NCBI GenBank assembly: GCA_903938575.1
Contig: CAJADV010000105.1
Location: 1-34,111 of the forward strand
Direction: 5' to 3'
Source: an uncultured Gammaproteobacteria bacterium
GTDB taxonomy: Bacteria; Pseudomonadota; Gammaproteobacteria; Pseudomonadales; UBA5518
Length of the DNA stretch: 34,111 bases
Part shown: piece after piece, positions 16,365-24,812 of the stretch
Layout of the letters: every line of letters begins with the position of its first letter
Numbering within the stretch: the first letter of the stretch is position 1
Notes under the pieces: generated by a model
The model's database searches: none
The model's input: only the letters and a program-made list of their open reading frames with translations
Told to the model about the DNA's origin: nothing
Program-made: the position numbers and the translations under genes

Positions 16365-17298
16365 AGGGACTGCGCGGGCTCCGAGCCAGCGCGGCGTTGC
16401 GCTGATCACGGTTATGCTCGTGTTCGTGCTGGCCACCCTGATGGCCACGCAGATGCTGCGCACGGGTTATCTGGCGCTGCGGCGTACCGGCAACCTGATC
16501 GATTCGACCCAGGCACGCTATTACGCACTCGGCGCCGAGGAACTCGGGCGCCAGCTGCTCGCGGAAGATGCCAAGTCAGCTCCCGTCGGCCAGAACACCG
16601 ACAATCTGAAAGAACGTTGGGCCTCTGCCAAACTCCAGTTCGAATTCGAGGACGGGCAACTCGAACTGCACATCGAGGACCTTGCGGGCCGTTTCAATGT
16701 CAACGGATTGGTCGATCGCAGCGGCAAGGCGATCCCGCGTGAAGTCGCCCGGTTCGCGCGTCTGCTGCGGGAGCTGGATATCGACCCCGCATTTGCCGAA
16801 GCCGCCGCGGACTGGGTCGATGCCGACGGATCTACCACCCGGGGAGGAGGGGAGACGTCGGCCTATGGGCAGATGGTGTTTCCCAATGCACCCATGGTCG
16901 ACCCTTCGGAGATGAGGAGCCTGCCAGGATTGGACGCGGCAGGCTGGCGCCGCCTGGGGCCATTTCTGGCCGCAATACCTACCGGTACGCGCCTGAACGT
17001 GAACACCGCGGCACCCGAAGTTCTGCTCGTCTACGCCGAGACCGTCGTCAGACCAGCCGATATGGAACGATTCGTGCTTTCAAGAGATCAACAACCGATC
17101 CGTGACGCTGCTGATCCGCGGCTGGGCACTGTGTTCGGTGGTGCCGCTTCCGTACTGGACGTGCGGAGCGATTTTTTTATGCTGCAGGTACACGCGCAAT
17201 ACCGGGGCCGGAACTCGCGATTCGAGACCCGTGTGAGACGTGATCCGCGCAAGGGTAATACGACGATCCTGGGGCGCAGCGACGCCTCGCGCATCTAG
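16345..17298 (+). CDS. gspK: Pseudopilin GspK (tip component)
   Basis: The large atypical pseudopilin that caps the pseudopilus. The 317-residue protein starts with GTG. The leader ends SQRG, followed by VALITVMLVFVLATLMATQM; the mature position 5 is not Glu, as is usual for GspK. The alpha domain and calcium-site regions include the blocks DLAGRFNVNGLVDRSG, FAEAAADWVDADGSTT, MRSLPGLDAAGWRRLGPFLA and GTRLNVNTAAPEVLLVYAET. It overlaps gspJ by 20 bp and is followed by gspL after 16 bp. Confidence 0.95.
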   Translation: MSYRCAEGTARAPSQRGVALITVMLVFVLATLMATQMLRTGYLALRRTGNLIDSTQARYYALGAEELGRQLLAEDAKSAPVGQNTDNLKERWASAKLQFEFEDGQLELHIEDLAGRFNVNGLVDRSGKAIPREVARFARLLRELDIDPAFAEAAADWVDADGSTTRGGGETSAYGQMVFPNAPMVDPSEMRSLPGLDAAGWRRLGPFLAAIPTGTRLNVNTAAPEVLLVYAETVVRPADMERFVLSRDQQPIRDAADPRLGTVFGGAASVLDVRSDFFMLQVHAQYRGRNSRFETRVRRDPRKGNTTILGRSDASRI

Positions 17299-17314
17299 GC
17301 AGGCAGGGAAAATC

Positions 17315-18586
17315 ATGGCCGGGAAGAACTGGCTTGCTGTACATCTCGAGCACAAGTTGCCGGACGAGAATACGGTCGTGGCTTGGGCATTGCTCGACAC
17401 TGCAAACACCCTGCTGACACAGGGGCAGGGGCCACTCGGGCGGGTGCGGGTGCAGGCGGGGCACGCGGCCGAGCGTGCTGAGGTCGTCGTCTTCGTGCCC
17501 GGCAGTGCGGTAAATCTGGCCGAGGTGCTCATCCCTTCCCGTCAGGGCGCGCATTTGCGCAAGGCGCTGCCGTTCATGATCGAGGACCAGATCGCCGGAG
17601 ACCTGCGCCAGACACATCTCGCCGTCGCCCCGCAGCGCTTCGGTGACAGCGTTCCGGTGGGGATAGTGTCCCACTCGCAAATGATTGCGTGGCTTGAAGT
17701 GCTTCATTCGGCGGGCTTGTCACCGGTTGCCATGATTCCCGAGCACCTGCTTTTGCCGCGCGAGCCGGGCTCGATCTTCGTTCATGTGCATTGGTCGCGC
17801 TCGCACATCAAACTCGGCGAGTGCCGTGGGATCGTCGTCGAGAACGAGAACGTGGCATTGCTGCTCGAACTGGCCCTGAGTCAGCGGGCGATGCCCTGCT
17901 CGCGGATTGAGATCAGTGCCTGCGCCACCAGCCCGGATGACATTGCGCGCGCTGATCTTCTCGCCGTTGAGGTCGAGCAGAGGCTGCAGCTACCGGTTCG
18001 GCGTACCAATTACAAGGAAACACTGGTCGAGTTGCTTGCGAGGCAGGCACGGTCCGGCGACCCGGTTCTCAACCTCTGTCAGGGCGGTTATCGCAGCACC
18101 TCGGGGCGGGGCGAGACCGATCAGAACTGGCGCGCGGCCTGGCAAGCGGCAGCGGCAGGCCTCGTGCTTTTTGCGTTGGCTTGCCTGTTCTCGGGTTGGA
18201 GTCTCGATCGGCGCGCGCGCGAGGCGCATGACGAGGCCGTTGCGCAGTTCCGGCGGATGTTCCCCGACGAGCGCCGAGTCATCAACCTTCGCCGTCAGGC
18301 TGAGGCACGACTGGCCAGCGGCAGTTCCAGTGACGGCGGTGGGGTTAGCGGACTTGCAGCGCTTGCCAAGGCGCTGAGTGCTGAGGAGAGCGCTGGGGTA
18401 GACCTGAAAAGCCTTCGCTTCGAACGCAGCAGCGGTGGACTTGGCGCCGAGCTCAGCGCGCCCTCCATCGCACAGATCGATCGTCTCGGTAAGGTGCTGA
18501 CGGATGCGGGGATATCATCGCGCGTGCTCTCCGCCAGCGAGGAAGGTGGAGTGGCGATCGCAAAGCTTGAGTTGAGGACCCAATAG
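17315..18586 (+). CDS. gspL: Type II secretion protein GspL
   Basis: The inner-membrane protein that recruits GspE to the platform and pairs with GspM. The 423-residue protein has an actin-like cytoplasmic domain (about 1-270), with AEVLIPSRQGAHLRKALPFM and IEDQIAGDLRQTHLAV as typical blocks. A single membrane segment at about 275-297 (AAAAGLVLFALACLFSGWSL) is followed by a periplasmic helix and a ferredoxin-like domain (VDLKSLRFERSSGGLGAELS). ATG at 17315 is chosen; the frame is open upstream into gspK, but without GspL similarity. gspM starts immediately after the stop codon. Confidence 0.94.
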   Translation: MAGKNWLAVHLEHKLPDENTVVAWALLDTANTLLTQGQGPLGRVRVQAGHAAERAEVVVFVPGSAVNLAEVLIPSRQGAHLRKALPFMIEDQIAGDLRQTHLAVAPQRFGDSVPVGIVSHSQMIAWLEVLHSAGLSPVAMIPEHLLLPREPGSIFVHVHWSRSHIKLGECRGIVVENENVALLLELALSQRAMPCSRIEISACATSPDDIARADLLAVEVEQRLQLPVRRTNYKETLVELLARQARSGDPVLNLCQGGYRSTSGRGETDQNWRAAWQAAAAGLVLFALACLFSGWSLDRRAREAHDEAVAQFRRMFPDERRVINLRRQAEARLASGSSSDGGGVSGLAALAKALSAEESAGVDLKSLRFERSSGGLGAELSAPSIAQIDRLGKVLTDAGISSRVLSASEEGGVAIAKLELRTQ

Positions 18587-19141
18587 ATGGCAGATCTTGC
18601 GACATTCCGCCTGGAGATGCGGCGTCAGGCCGAGGATCTTGCGAGCCGGATGATGGCCTCGGACGCCGGGCAGCGGCTGCTGGCCTTCTACGATCAACTC
18701 GGTGAGCGCGACCGCCTGGCGCTCAGGCTGCTCGGTTTGTTTGCCGGAGTGCTCTGCCTATACCTGATGCTCATCGCGCCGCTTGCCGAACACGGCAACA
18801 GGGCTGCCCGCCGCCTCGATGACGAGCGCGCACTGCTCGCATGGCTGCGCTCGCACGAGGCCGAAGCGGGTAATGCACCAAGCGGCTCAGCTGCCGCTCG
18901 CAGCGAGCCGCTAGCGACTCTCGTCAACAAGACCGCCGACGAAAACGGGGTCTCGATCCGTCGCTACGAACCCGCAGGAGAGGACGGAGTGAGGCTCTGG
19001 CTTGAGGGAGCCTCGTTCAACGCAGTGGTCAAATGGCTTTTCCTGCTCGAGGGCAGCCACGGTATCCGCGCTGAGGAGTTCAGTATCGAGCGCGAATCCA
19101 CCCCCGGGGTGGTGAGCGTGCGGCTCACCCTGCGCGGCTGA
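18587..19141 (+). CDS. gspM: Type II secretion protein GspM
   Basis: A small bitopic inner-membrane partner of GspL. The 184-residue protein has a cytoplasmic amphipathic start, a YDQLGERDRLALRLLGLFAG block typical of GspM, a membrane segment at about 44-66 (LLGLFAGVLCLYLMLIAPL), a periplasmic helix (RAARRLDDERALLAWLRS) and a ferredoxin-like domain ending VVSVRLTLRG. The start codon is directly adjacent to the gspL stop. No gspN follows; a GspA-type ATPase is next after 6 bp. Confidence 0.92.
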   Translation: MADLATFRLEMRRQAEDLASRMMASDAGQRLLAFYDQLGERDRLALRLLGLFAGVLCLYLMLIAPLAEHGNRAARRLDDERALLAWLRSHEAEAGNAPSGSAAARSEPLATLVNKTADENGVSIRRYEPAGEDGVRLWLEGASFNAVVKWLFLLEGSHGIRAEEFSIERESTPGVVSVRLTLRG

Positions 19142-19147
19142 ATCGAC

Positions 19148-20008
19148 GTGTACCATCAATATTTCGGTCTGAGGGCGCTGCCTTTTTCCATCGCGCCCGA
19201 TCCGCATTACCTCTATCTCAGCAACCAGCATCGCGAAGCGCTCGCGCACCTGCTCTACGGCGTAGGGGCCAGCGGGGGCTTTGTCCTGCTGACGGGCGAG
19301 GTCGGAACCGGCAAAACCACGGTCTGTCGCTGCCTGCTGCAACAACTCCCGGAAGGCACCGAGGTGGCTTTCATCATCAACCCGATGCAGTCGCCCACCG
19401 ATCTTGTTGCATCGATCTGTGACGAACTGCGCCTGCCATCAGCCGAGGACGGCGGCAGCATAAAGCGTCAGACCGATCGGCTGCTGGCCCACCTTATCGA
19501 TACCCACGCGCGCGGTTACCGCACGGTCGTGCTGATCGACGAGGCGCAAAACCTTCCGGTAGAGACCATGGAGCAAATCCGCCTGCTCACCAACCTCGAG
19601 ACCGATGACACCAAGCTTCTCCAGCTCGTACTGATCGGCCAGCCCGAGCTTAACGATAAGCTGGCGCTGCCCGAGTTGCGCCAATTTGGCCAGCGCATCA
19701 CTGCGCGCTATCACCTGGGTCCGCTGACGCTTCGCGAGACGCGCGCCTACATCCAGCATCGGCTTGCGGTTGCGGGCGTCTATGACGAGATCTTTCCCGA
19801 TTGGTCGTTGCGGAAAATCCACGCCGCAAGCGGGGGCGTTCCACGTCTGATCAACGTGCTCTGCGACCGCGTGTTGCTGGGGGTCTATGCAGCGAGTGCA
19901 AAGTCACTCGCACGCCGCCATGTACGGAGCGCGATCCGCGAAGTCCTGCCGCCACGCGCGCGTGCCCGTGGCTTCTGGCGATGGTTGCCCGCCCTGTTGC
20001 GAGGTTGA
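19148..20008 (+). CDS. gspA: GspA/ExeA-type ATPase
   Basis: An AAA ATPase of the ExeA family, which with GspB helps secretin assembly through peptidoglycan in Aeromonas. The 286-residue protein (GTG start) begins YHQYFGLRALPFSIAPDP, a family hallmark. Walker A is LLTGEVGTGKTTVCRCL (Lys56) and Walker B is VVLIDEAQNLP (Asp131, Glu132). ExeA is about 550 residues, with a membrane segment and a C-terminal peptidoglycan-binding domain. This protein stops soon after the ATPase with a basic, Trp-containing tail (RARARGFWRWLPALLRG), so those parts are absent. No frameshift leading into a lost C-terminus is seen: gspB begins 1 bp later. Confidence 0.9.
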   Translation: MYHQYFGLRALPFSIAPDPHYLYLSNQHREALAHLLYGVGASGGFVLLTGEVGTGKTTVCRCLLQQLPEGTEVAFIINPMQSPTDLVASICDELRLPSAEDGGSIKRQTDRLLAHLIDTHARGYRTVVLIDEAQNLPVETMEQIRLLTNLETDDTKLLQLVLIGQPELNDKLALPELRQFGQRITARYHLGPLTLRETRAYIQHRLAVAGVYDEIFPDWSLRKIHAASGGVPRLINVLCDRVLLGVYAASAKSLARRHVRSAIREVLPPRARARGFWRWLPALLRG

Positions 20009-20009
20009 G

Positions 20010-20657
20010 ATGTCCTACATCCTTGACGCGCTGAAAAAATCCGACCGCGACCGCGATCGTCACCGCCAGGCCCCCCTCGCACCGATCACCGGTACGCCGG
20101 AATTCCGCGCTGGTCGCCGGACCGGCGCGGGCAGGTTCCGGTTGTTAGGCGTCGCCGTACTCCTGGTTGGCGCGGCGTGGGGAGGGTTCGGGCTCGCGAG
20201 ACTGGAGCCCCGTCTCGATTCCCGCACCACGGTCCAGACTCTGCCGTTGCAGGTTGTCCCGCCGGCATCGGTGCCGACACCCGCCGCGCTTGTAGCCAGC
20301 AACGCGCAACCTCTGCACGCGACACCAACCACCGATGCGTCATCCGTAAGCGCCGGTTCCGCTTCCGTGTTGGACGACTCATCAGCCACCCCAAGCGCGG
20401 AGGCTCGTACGCGAGAAGGACTGTTGGAGCTTTGGCAGCTCACCGACGCAGAGCAGAAATACCTGCAGGGGCTCGATGTCAGCTTTCACGTGCATTCAAA
20501 CGATCCCGCGCAACGGGCTGTGATCATCAACGGCTTGCGCGCGAAGGAGGGGCAGGCGCTTGGTGAAGACCTGCGTCTGGCTGAAATCGTGCCCGATGGA
20601 GTGATCCTGGAATTCCAGGGCCAGCGCGTTCACCTCGGGAATCCGCAGCCCTACTGA
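20010..20657 (+). CDS. gspB: GspB-type secretin assembly factor
   Basis: The 215-residue bitopic protein begins SYILDALKKSDRDRDRHR, the cytoplasmic signature of GspB/ExeB. The membrane segment is at about 43-62 (FRLLGVAVLLVGAAWGGFGL). A long Pro/Ala/Ser/Thr-rich linker follows, then a C-terminal GspB domain (YLQGLDVSFHVHSNDPAQRA, then VIINGLRAKEGQALGEDLRL). In known systems this domain contacts the secretin. ATG at 20010 lies 1 bp after the gspA stop, and TTGAG upstream may be a weak ribosome site. The 3' end overlaps the convergent second secretin gene by 7 bp. Confidence 0.92.
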   Translation: MSYILDALKKSDRDRDRHRQAPLAPITGTPEFRAGRRTGAGRFRLLGVAVLLVGAAWGGFGLARLEPRLDSRTTVQTLPLQVVPPASVPTPAALVASNAQPLHATPTTDASSVSAGSASVLDDSSATPSAEARTREGLLELWQLTDAEQKYLQGLDVSFHVHSNDPAQRAVIINGLRAKEGQALGEDLRLAEIVPDGVILEFQGQRVHLGNPQPY

Positions 20658-22561
20658 GCGGGCTTTTCTGCAGCGGGGAGTTCCGGCAACAGCGGCGCTG
20701 ATGCAGGAGCCAAAGGACCACCCAATGGGGCCGCAGGCGCCTGCTGCAACTCCCGAATCGCGTTGTAACGGTCGCGGGTTTCCTGCTCAGCCGTGTTCAT
20801 GTCCGTCAATATCCGCGTGCGCACGAACACCATCAGGTTCCTGCGGTCTACCTTGTCAGTCGTGCTGCGAAACAGGGCTCCGAGCAGCGGAAGATCGCCA
20901 AGGAAGGGTATCTTGCTTACCGACTTCACTCGCTTGTTTTCGGTCAGGCCGCCCAGAACAAGGATGTCCTGATCGCCCAGCATCACTGAAGTGTGGACAC
21001 TGCGCTTGTCGGTCACCACGTCCTCTGCTGCGGTGGAGTCGGTGAGCGTCTCGACGGTCTGCAGGATGTCCAGCGTGATCGCATCGCCCTGATTGATCTG
21101 GGGCTTCACCTTCAGCGTGACGCCAATGTCCTGTCGCGCGATGGTGGTAAACGGATTGGTAACCGGTGCTCCACCGCTGGTTGCCTCTCCGGTCTTGAAG
21201 GGCACATTCGAGCCCACAAGAATTTCCGCTTCCTGGTTGTCCAGCGTGACGATCGAGGGAGTGGACAGGATATTGGAGTTCCCCGTTTTCTCGAGGGCCT
21301 GCACGACGGCGCGCAGTGAGCCGTTGCGGAAGTAGCCAAGCGTCAGTCCCGCTCCGACATTGTCGAGCGCCGATGCCCCCCCTTGGATCTGACCGCCGGG
21401 AAACCGGCTGATGGCCTCGGTGCCATCGCCATTGAAGGCGGTCTTCCATTCCACACTGAGCTCGCGGGCCACGTTCTCGTCAACCTCAGCGATGATCGCT
21501 TCGACCAGCACCTGGGCGCGGCGGATATCGAGCTTGCGGATGACCTCCATGACGTCCTGCAAGCGGTCCGGAGGCGCATTGATCACGAGCGCATTGGTGG
21601 AGTCGCTGGACTCGATGGAAACGGCAGCGGTCTTGGTGGGCGCTCCCTTGGCATCTTTTTGCTCGAGGATGCCTTTGAGTAGAGGAACCATCTCGGAGGC
21701 TTTGAGGTAGTGCAGATACACCACCTGGATGCTCCCCTCGCTGATCTGCGGCTGATCCAGGCGCGACACCAATTCGCGGACCTTGGCACGCATCTCCGGA
21801 GGGCCCGCCAGGAGAATCGAATTCGAGCGCTCGTCTGCCACCAGCTGCAGGCCAGCGCCTGCATTCTTGCCAAGCATGCCCTCGAGGACTTTCAGCATCT
21901 CGGGTGCGGCGGCATGCTGCAGCGCTACCGCGTCAAACTCCATGGACCCACTGTTGTCGAGCTCACGGGCGATACGGGAAATGCGTTTCACACCGCTCGC
22001 GACATCTGTGATCAGCAGGGCGTTCTGACCCGGGAGGGCGACGATGCCCGCCTGCGGCGGCATCATGGGTTTCAGCGTACTGGCCATTTGCTCTGCTGGC
22101 AGGAACCCGAGCCGTATCACTTCGTTGACGGGGAGATCCGCAGAATTTTCGTCGAGCGATTCGAGAAAGCGCGTGGCGCCGGTGCGCACATTGGCCGCAG
22201 GAACGATCGCAAGGACATCGCCCTGATCGATCGCGGCATAGCCATAGACCCCGAGTGAAGCAATCACCACCCGGAAGGCCTCATCCGCCGTCATCGGGTC
22301 CCGCGCGAGAATGGTCACGGTGCCGCGCACACGGGGATCAATCACAACCCGTTTTCCGCTGGTCTCGGCAAGCCACTCGAGCACCGACCCGATGTCTGCA
22401 TTGCGCATGTTCAAGGTGATGCGCGGGGGCTCGGCAGCCATGCTTGCGGCCGCGAGGGCACAGCAGAACAGCGCTGCCACGAGCGGGCGGCGGCGGGATC
22501 TGTGGTGGTTCGCGGCAACTGACGGCTGCACCGGTTCTGGCAATTCCTTGTCACTGGACAT
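20651..22561 (-). CDS. gspD: Second GspD-type secretin
   Basis: A full-length 636-residue secretin of the T2SS GspD family, paralogous to the one at 8909-10858. A signal peptide (about 25-42, ending AAASMA) is followed by N0 (ITLNMRNADIGSVLEWLAET) and N1-N3 domains (VIRLGFLPAEQMASTLKPMM; VALQHAAAPEMLKVLEGMLG; VVYLHYLKASEMVPLLKGIL). The pore domain has VGSNVPFKTGEAT, VKPQINQGDAITLDI and IPFLGDLPLLGALF. It lacks the Gly-rich N3 loop of copy 1 (a short Lys-rich EQKDAKGAPTK is there instead) and ends in a Pro/Ala-rich tail. It has its own possible promoter and converges on gspB. It may serve a second channel, replace copy 1 under other conditions, or work with GspA/GspB. Confidence 0.95.
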   Translation of the reverse strand: MSSDKELPEPVQPSVAANHHRSRRRPLVAALFCCALAAASMAAEPPRITLNMRNADIGSVLEWLAETSGKRVVIDPRVRGTVTILARDPMTADEAFRVVIASLGVYGYAAIDQGDVLAIVPAANVRTGATRFLESLDENSADLPVNEVIRLGFLPAEQMASTLKPMMPPQAGIVALPGQNALLITDVASGVKRISRIARELDNSGSMEFDAVALQHAAAPEMLKVLEGMLGKNAGAGLQLVADERSNSILLAGPPEMRAKVRELVSRLDQPQISEGSIQVVYLHYLKASEMVPLLKGILEQKDAKGAPTKTAAVSIESSDSTNALVINAPPDRLQDVMEVIRKLDIRRAQVLVEAIIAEVDENVARELSVEWKTAFNGDGTEAISRFPGGQIQGGASALDNVGAGLTLGYFRNGSLRAVVQALEKTGNSNILSTPSIVTLDNQEAEILVGSNVPFKTGEATSGGAPVTNPFTTIARQDIGVTLKVKPQINQGDAITLDILQTVETLTDSTAAEDVVTDKRSVHTSVMLGDQDILVLGGLTENKRVKSVSKIPFLGDLPLLGALFRSTTDKVDRRNLMVFVRTRILTDMNTAEQETRDRYNAIRELQQAPAAPLGGPLAPASAPLLPELPAAEKPAQ

Positions 22562-22607
22562 GGATCAAGGCAATTTCGATACCATGTGGCACAGAAGGCC
22601 ATGACGA

Positions 22608-22635
22608 AGCATAGTCGGTGCTGGCCGCTTGCCAA
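22608..22635 (-). promoter_or_regulatory. Candidate sigma-70 promoter of the second gspD
   Basis: On the - strand TTGGCA (5 of 6 to TTGACA, at 22630-22635) is followed after 16 bases by TATGCT (4 of 6 to TATAAT, at 22608-22613). It lies 47 bases upstream of the second secretin's ATG, in the gap after the small secreted protein gene. Confidence 0.42.
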
Positions 22636-22654
22636 GGCGGCGGATACCTGCTCC

Positions 22655-22861
22655 CTAGCGACAGAGTTCCGCAATTCGCTCGTTTAAGCTGCGAACCCGT
22701 GCATGCAGCCGGTTTGCGGCGTCCGCGCCATGAGGGCGGCGCAACTGCTGATAGGCACGTTGGCGCTGTGCTTCGAGGCTATCGCAGCTGTCAGCGGCGC
22801 TGACTCCTGAGGTACTGCCCACAAGCAGGCAGGCGGCGATAATCATGATCGACGATTTCAT
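22655..22861 (-). CDS. Small secreted protein with two cysteines
   Basis: The 68-residue protein begins MKSSIMIIAACLLVGSTSGV, followed by SAAD, a clear Sec signal peptide. The mature part is about 45 residues (DSCDSLEAQRQRAYQQLRR; ANRLHARVRSLNERIAELCR). It has one Cys near each end and a probable helical hairpin between them, so a disulfide could close it. The pattern recalls short DUF1090-like periplasmic proteins, but the match is not firm. ATG at 22861 is chosen because AAGGAGGG lies 7 bases upstream; the frame is open to 22918, but that part lacks a signal peptide start. It is divergent from mobA. I do not recognise a function. Confidence 0.68.
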   Translation of the reverse strand: MKSSIMIIAACLLVGSTSGVSAADSCDSLEAQRQRAYQQLRRPHGADAANRLHARVRSLNERIAELCR

Positions 22862-22889
22862 GGAAGGTCCCTCCTTGGACGCAGACGAA

Positions 22890-22918
22890 GTAAAACGATT
22901 CCCATACGGCGACGTCAA
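22890..22918 (-). promoter_or_regulatory. Possible promoter of the small secreted protein
   Basis: The - strand reads TTGACG (22913-22918), 17 bases, then TTTTAC (22890-22895). The -35 is good (5 of 6) but the -10 is poor (3 of 6). The ribosome site and ATG follow about 30 bases on. It lies against the GTG start of the divergent mobA gene. Confidence 0.3.
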
Positions 22919-23581
22919 GTGGCCGAGCTAAACAACACTATCGCCGGGGTGGTGCTTGCGGGAGGCCGCGGCAGCAGGATGGGGCCCGAGCCCAAGGTGC
23001 TCATCCGCCTGGGCGAGCAGACATTGCTGGAGCGCGCAGTGCAGCGTGCCGCCCCGCAAGTCGGCTGCCTATTGATCAGCTCGAATCTCTCCGTCGTCGA
23101 TCTCGGCAAGCCGACGCAGCCTGTTTTGCCCGACACCGTGCCGGGGTATCTCGGTCCGCTTGCAGGTGTCTGCGCGGCACTCGAGCATCTGCGCCAGCAT
23201 GAGCGACAGGCGCTCTGGCTCTGCAGTTTCGCCGCCGACACGCCGTGGTTCCCCCTTGACCTGGTTGAGCGCCTCGACACTGCCCGGCGAGAGTGCGACG
23301 CCAGACTTGCTGTGGCACGTTCGGGTGGGCGGAGCCACCCGGTGTTTGCGCTGTGGCCTGTGTCGATACTCCCGGAGATCAGGGCTGCACTTGCTGCGCC
23401 GACGGATCTGGGGGCAGGGCGCTTCCAGTCCCGCTTCCCCGTGGCGTTCGCCGATTGGCCGTATGCGAGGGAGGGGGACCCCTTCTTTAACCTGAATACG
23501 CCAGAGGACCTCGTTCGTGCCCCTGCGCGTCTTGCCCGCGATGAGAGGGTGGTAGGCAGCACCCGAGAGCCGCTTACTTGA
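22919..23581 (+). CDS. mobA: Molybdenum cofactor guanylyltransferase
   Basis: Transfers GMP from GTP to molybdopterin to give the guanine dinucleotide cofactor used by DMSO-reductase-type enzymes. The 220-residue protein has the nucleotide-binding loop VVLAGGRGSRMGPEPKVLI (family GGxxxRMG then Lys), the GPLAGVCAALEHL block, FAADTPWFPLDLV with the magnesium-binding Asp, and FFNLNTPEDL near the C-terminus. The GTG start lies directly against a probable divergent promoter and lacks a clear ribosome site, so the leader must be very short or absent. No other molybdopterin gene is in the window. Confidence 0.92.
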   Translation: MAELNNTIAGVVLAGGRGSRMGPEPKVLIRLGEQTLLERAVQRAAPQVGCLLISSNLSVVDLGKPTQPVLPDTVPGYLGPLAGVCAALEHLRQHERQALWLCSFAADTPWFPLDLVERLDTARRECDARLAVARSGGRSHPVFALWPVSILPEIRAALAAPTDLGAGRFQSRFPVAFADWPYAREGDPFFNLNTPEDLVRAPARLARDERVVGSTREPLT

Positions 23582-23645
23582 TACATTCACAGGCCGAGGC
23601 TAAAAGTTTCAGCCTCCACACTCACTTCACGGAACGGGAGGCTGC

Positions 23646-24794
23646 ATGGGCCCTTTGACAGGACTGCGCGTGATCGAAATTGCCGGCATCGGCCCCGGCC
23701 CCTTCGCCGCCATGATGCTGGCAGATATGGGCGCGGAGGTGATCCGCGTGGTCCGACCCGGTGGTGGCGGACTTTCGATGGCGGGCAATCCCGAACTCGA
23801 TTTCTTCAATCGCAGCAAGCGCTGCATTGCACTGAACCTCAAAGATGCCCGCGCCTGTTCGGTGCTGTTGCAACTCCTGGAAGGTGCCGATGGCCTGATC
23901 GAGGGGTACCGGCCTGGCGTGATGGAGAAACTGGGACTCGGACCAGAAGTCTGTCGGGAGCGTAATCCGCGTCTGGTGTACGGACGCATGACCGGCTGGG
24001 GGCAAGAGGGACCGCTGGCGCGCGCCGCGGGGCATGACATCAATTACATCGCGCTGACAGGCGCCTTGCATGCGATTGGTGAGGCGGACGGCAAGCCGGT
24101 GGTGCCACTCAATCTGATCGGTGATTTCGGGGGCGGTGGAATGTTCCTCGCATTCGGCATGGTCTGTGCGCTGCTGGAGGCCATCCGCTCGGGAGTCGGC
24201 CAGGTCGTCGATGCGGCGATGGTTGACGGCGCCTCGACGTTGATGGCCATGACCTATGCCGCGTTCCAGTCGCGGTTCTGGTCGAACGAACGTGGCCGCA
24301 ACATGCTCGACGGCGGCGCGCATTTTTATGGCGTCTACGAGACAGCTGACGGCAAATACGTCTCCATTGGCTCCATCGAACCGCAGTTCTACGCGCTGCT
24401 TCTCGAGACGCTCGGGATTGACCCGGCAGAGCTGCAGCTGCCGCACCAGATGGATCCGCGCCACTGGGAAGCGCTTCGAGACCGCTTCGCGGCCGTTTTC
24501 CGCACTCGCACGCGGGATGCATGGTGCGCGCTGATGGAGGGGACGGACATCTGCTTCGCACCCGTGCTCGGGCTGGACGAGGTCCCCCTGCATCCGCACC
24601 TGCAGGCTCGCGGCACCTTCCTGCACGACGCAGAGGTCTGGCAGCCTGCGCCCGCACCGCGTTTCAGCCGCAGTCACCCGGCGGCGCCGTCGACAGCCGT
24701 TGCGGCCGGAGCTGACACGGATACGCTTCTCGGTGGGCTGGGCCTCTCGGCTGCAGATCTTCAATCCCTGCGCGACGAGGGGGTAATCGGCTAA
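23646..24794 (+). CDS. Alpha-methylacyl-CoA racemase-type enzyme (CoA transferase family III)
   Basis: The 382-residue family III protein begins [19 protein letters not shown]. In this family, racemases invert the 2-methyl centre of branched acyl-CoAs. The catalytic residues of the mycobacterial racemase MCR (His126, Asp156, Glu241) are all present with a constant +4 offset: His130 ([13 protein letters not shown]), Asp160 ([15 protein letters not shown]) and Glu245 ([11 protein letters not shown]). This makes racemase more likely than a CoA transferase, which uses a catalytic Asp differently. A GGGAGG ribosome site lies 3-8 bases upstream of the ATG. The gene stands alone between mobA and the convergent oxygenase. 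The likely pathway is beta-oxidation of methyl-branched or sterol-derived chains. Confidence 0.87.
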   Translation: MGPLTGLRVIEIAGIGPGPFAAMMLADMGAEVIRVVRPGGGGLSMAGNPELDFFNRSKRCIALNLKDARACSVLLQLLEGADGLIEGYRPGVMEKLGLGPEVCRERNPRLVYGRMTGWGQEGPLARAAGHDINYIALTGALHAIGEADGKPVVPLNLIGDFGGGGMFLAFGMVCALLEAIRSGVGQVVDAAMVDGASTLMAMTYAAFQSRFWSNERGRNMLDGGAHFYGVYETADGKYVSIGSIEPQFYALLLETLGIDPAELQLPHQMDPRHWEALRDRFAAVFRTRTRDAWCALMEGTDICFAPVLGLDEVPLHPHLQARGTFLHDAEVWQPAPAPRFSRSHPAAPSTAVAAGADTDTLLGGLGLSAADLQSLRDEGVIG

Positions 24795-24812
24795 ACGGGG
24801 GCAGGGCGGCGA

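Noticed and set aside
8909-22561. Expected gspN or prepilin peptidase gene within the T2SS locus
   Set aside because: No frame in the region resembles either. GspN is often absent, and the peptidase usually lies with the type IV pilus genes elsewhere.
23596-23616. Hairpin GAGGCT-(9 bases)-AGCCTC after mobA
   Set aside because: The stem is only 6 bp, the loop is long and no T tract follows, so it is too weak to call a terminator.
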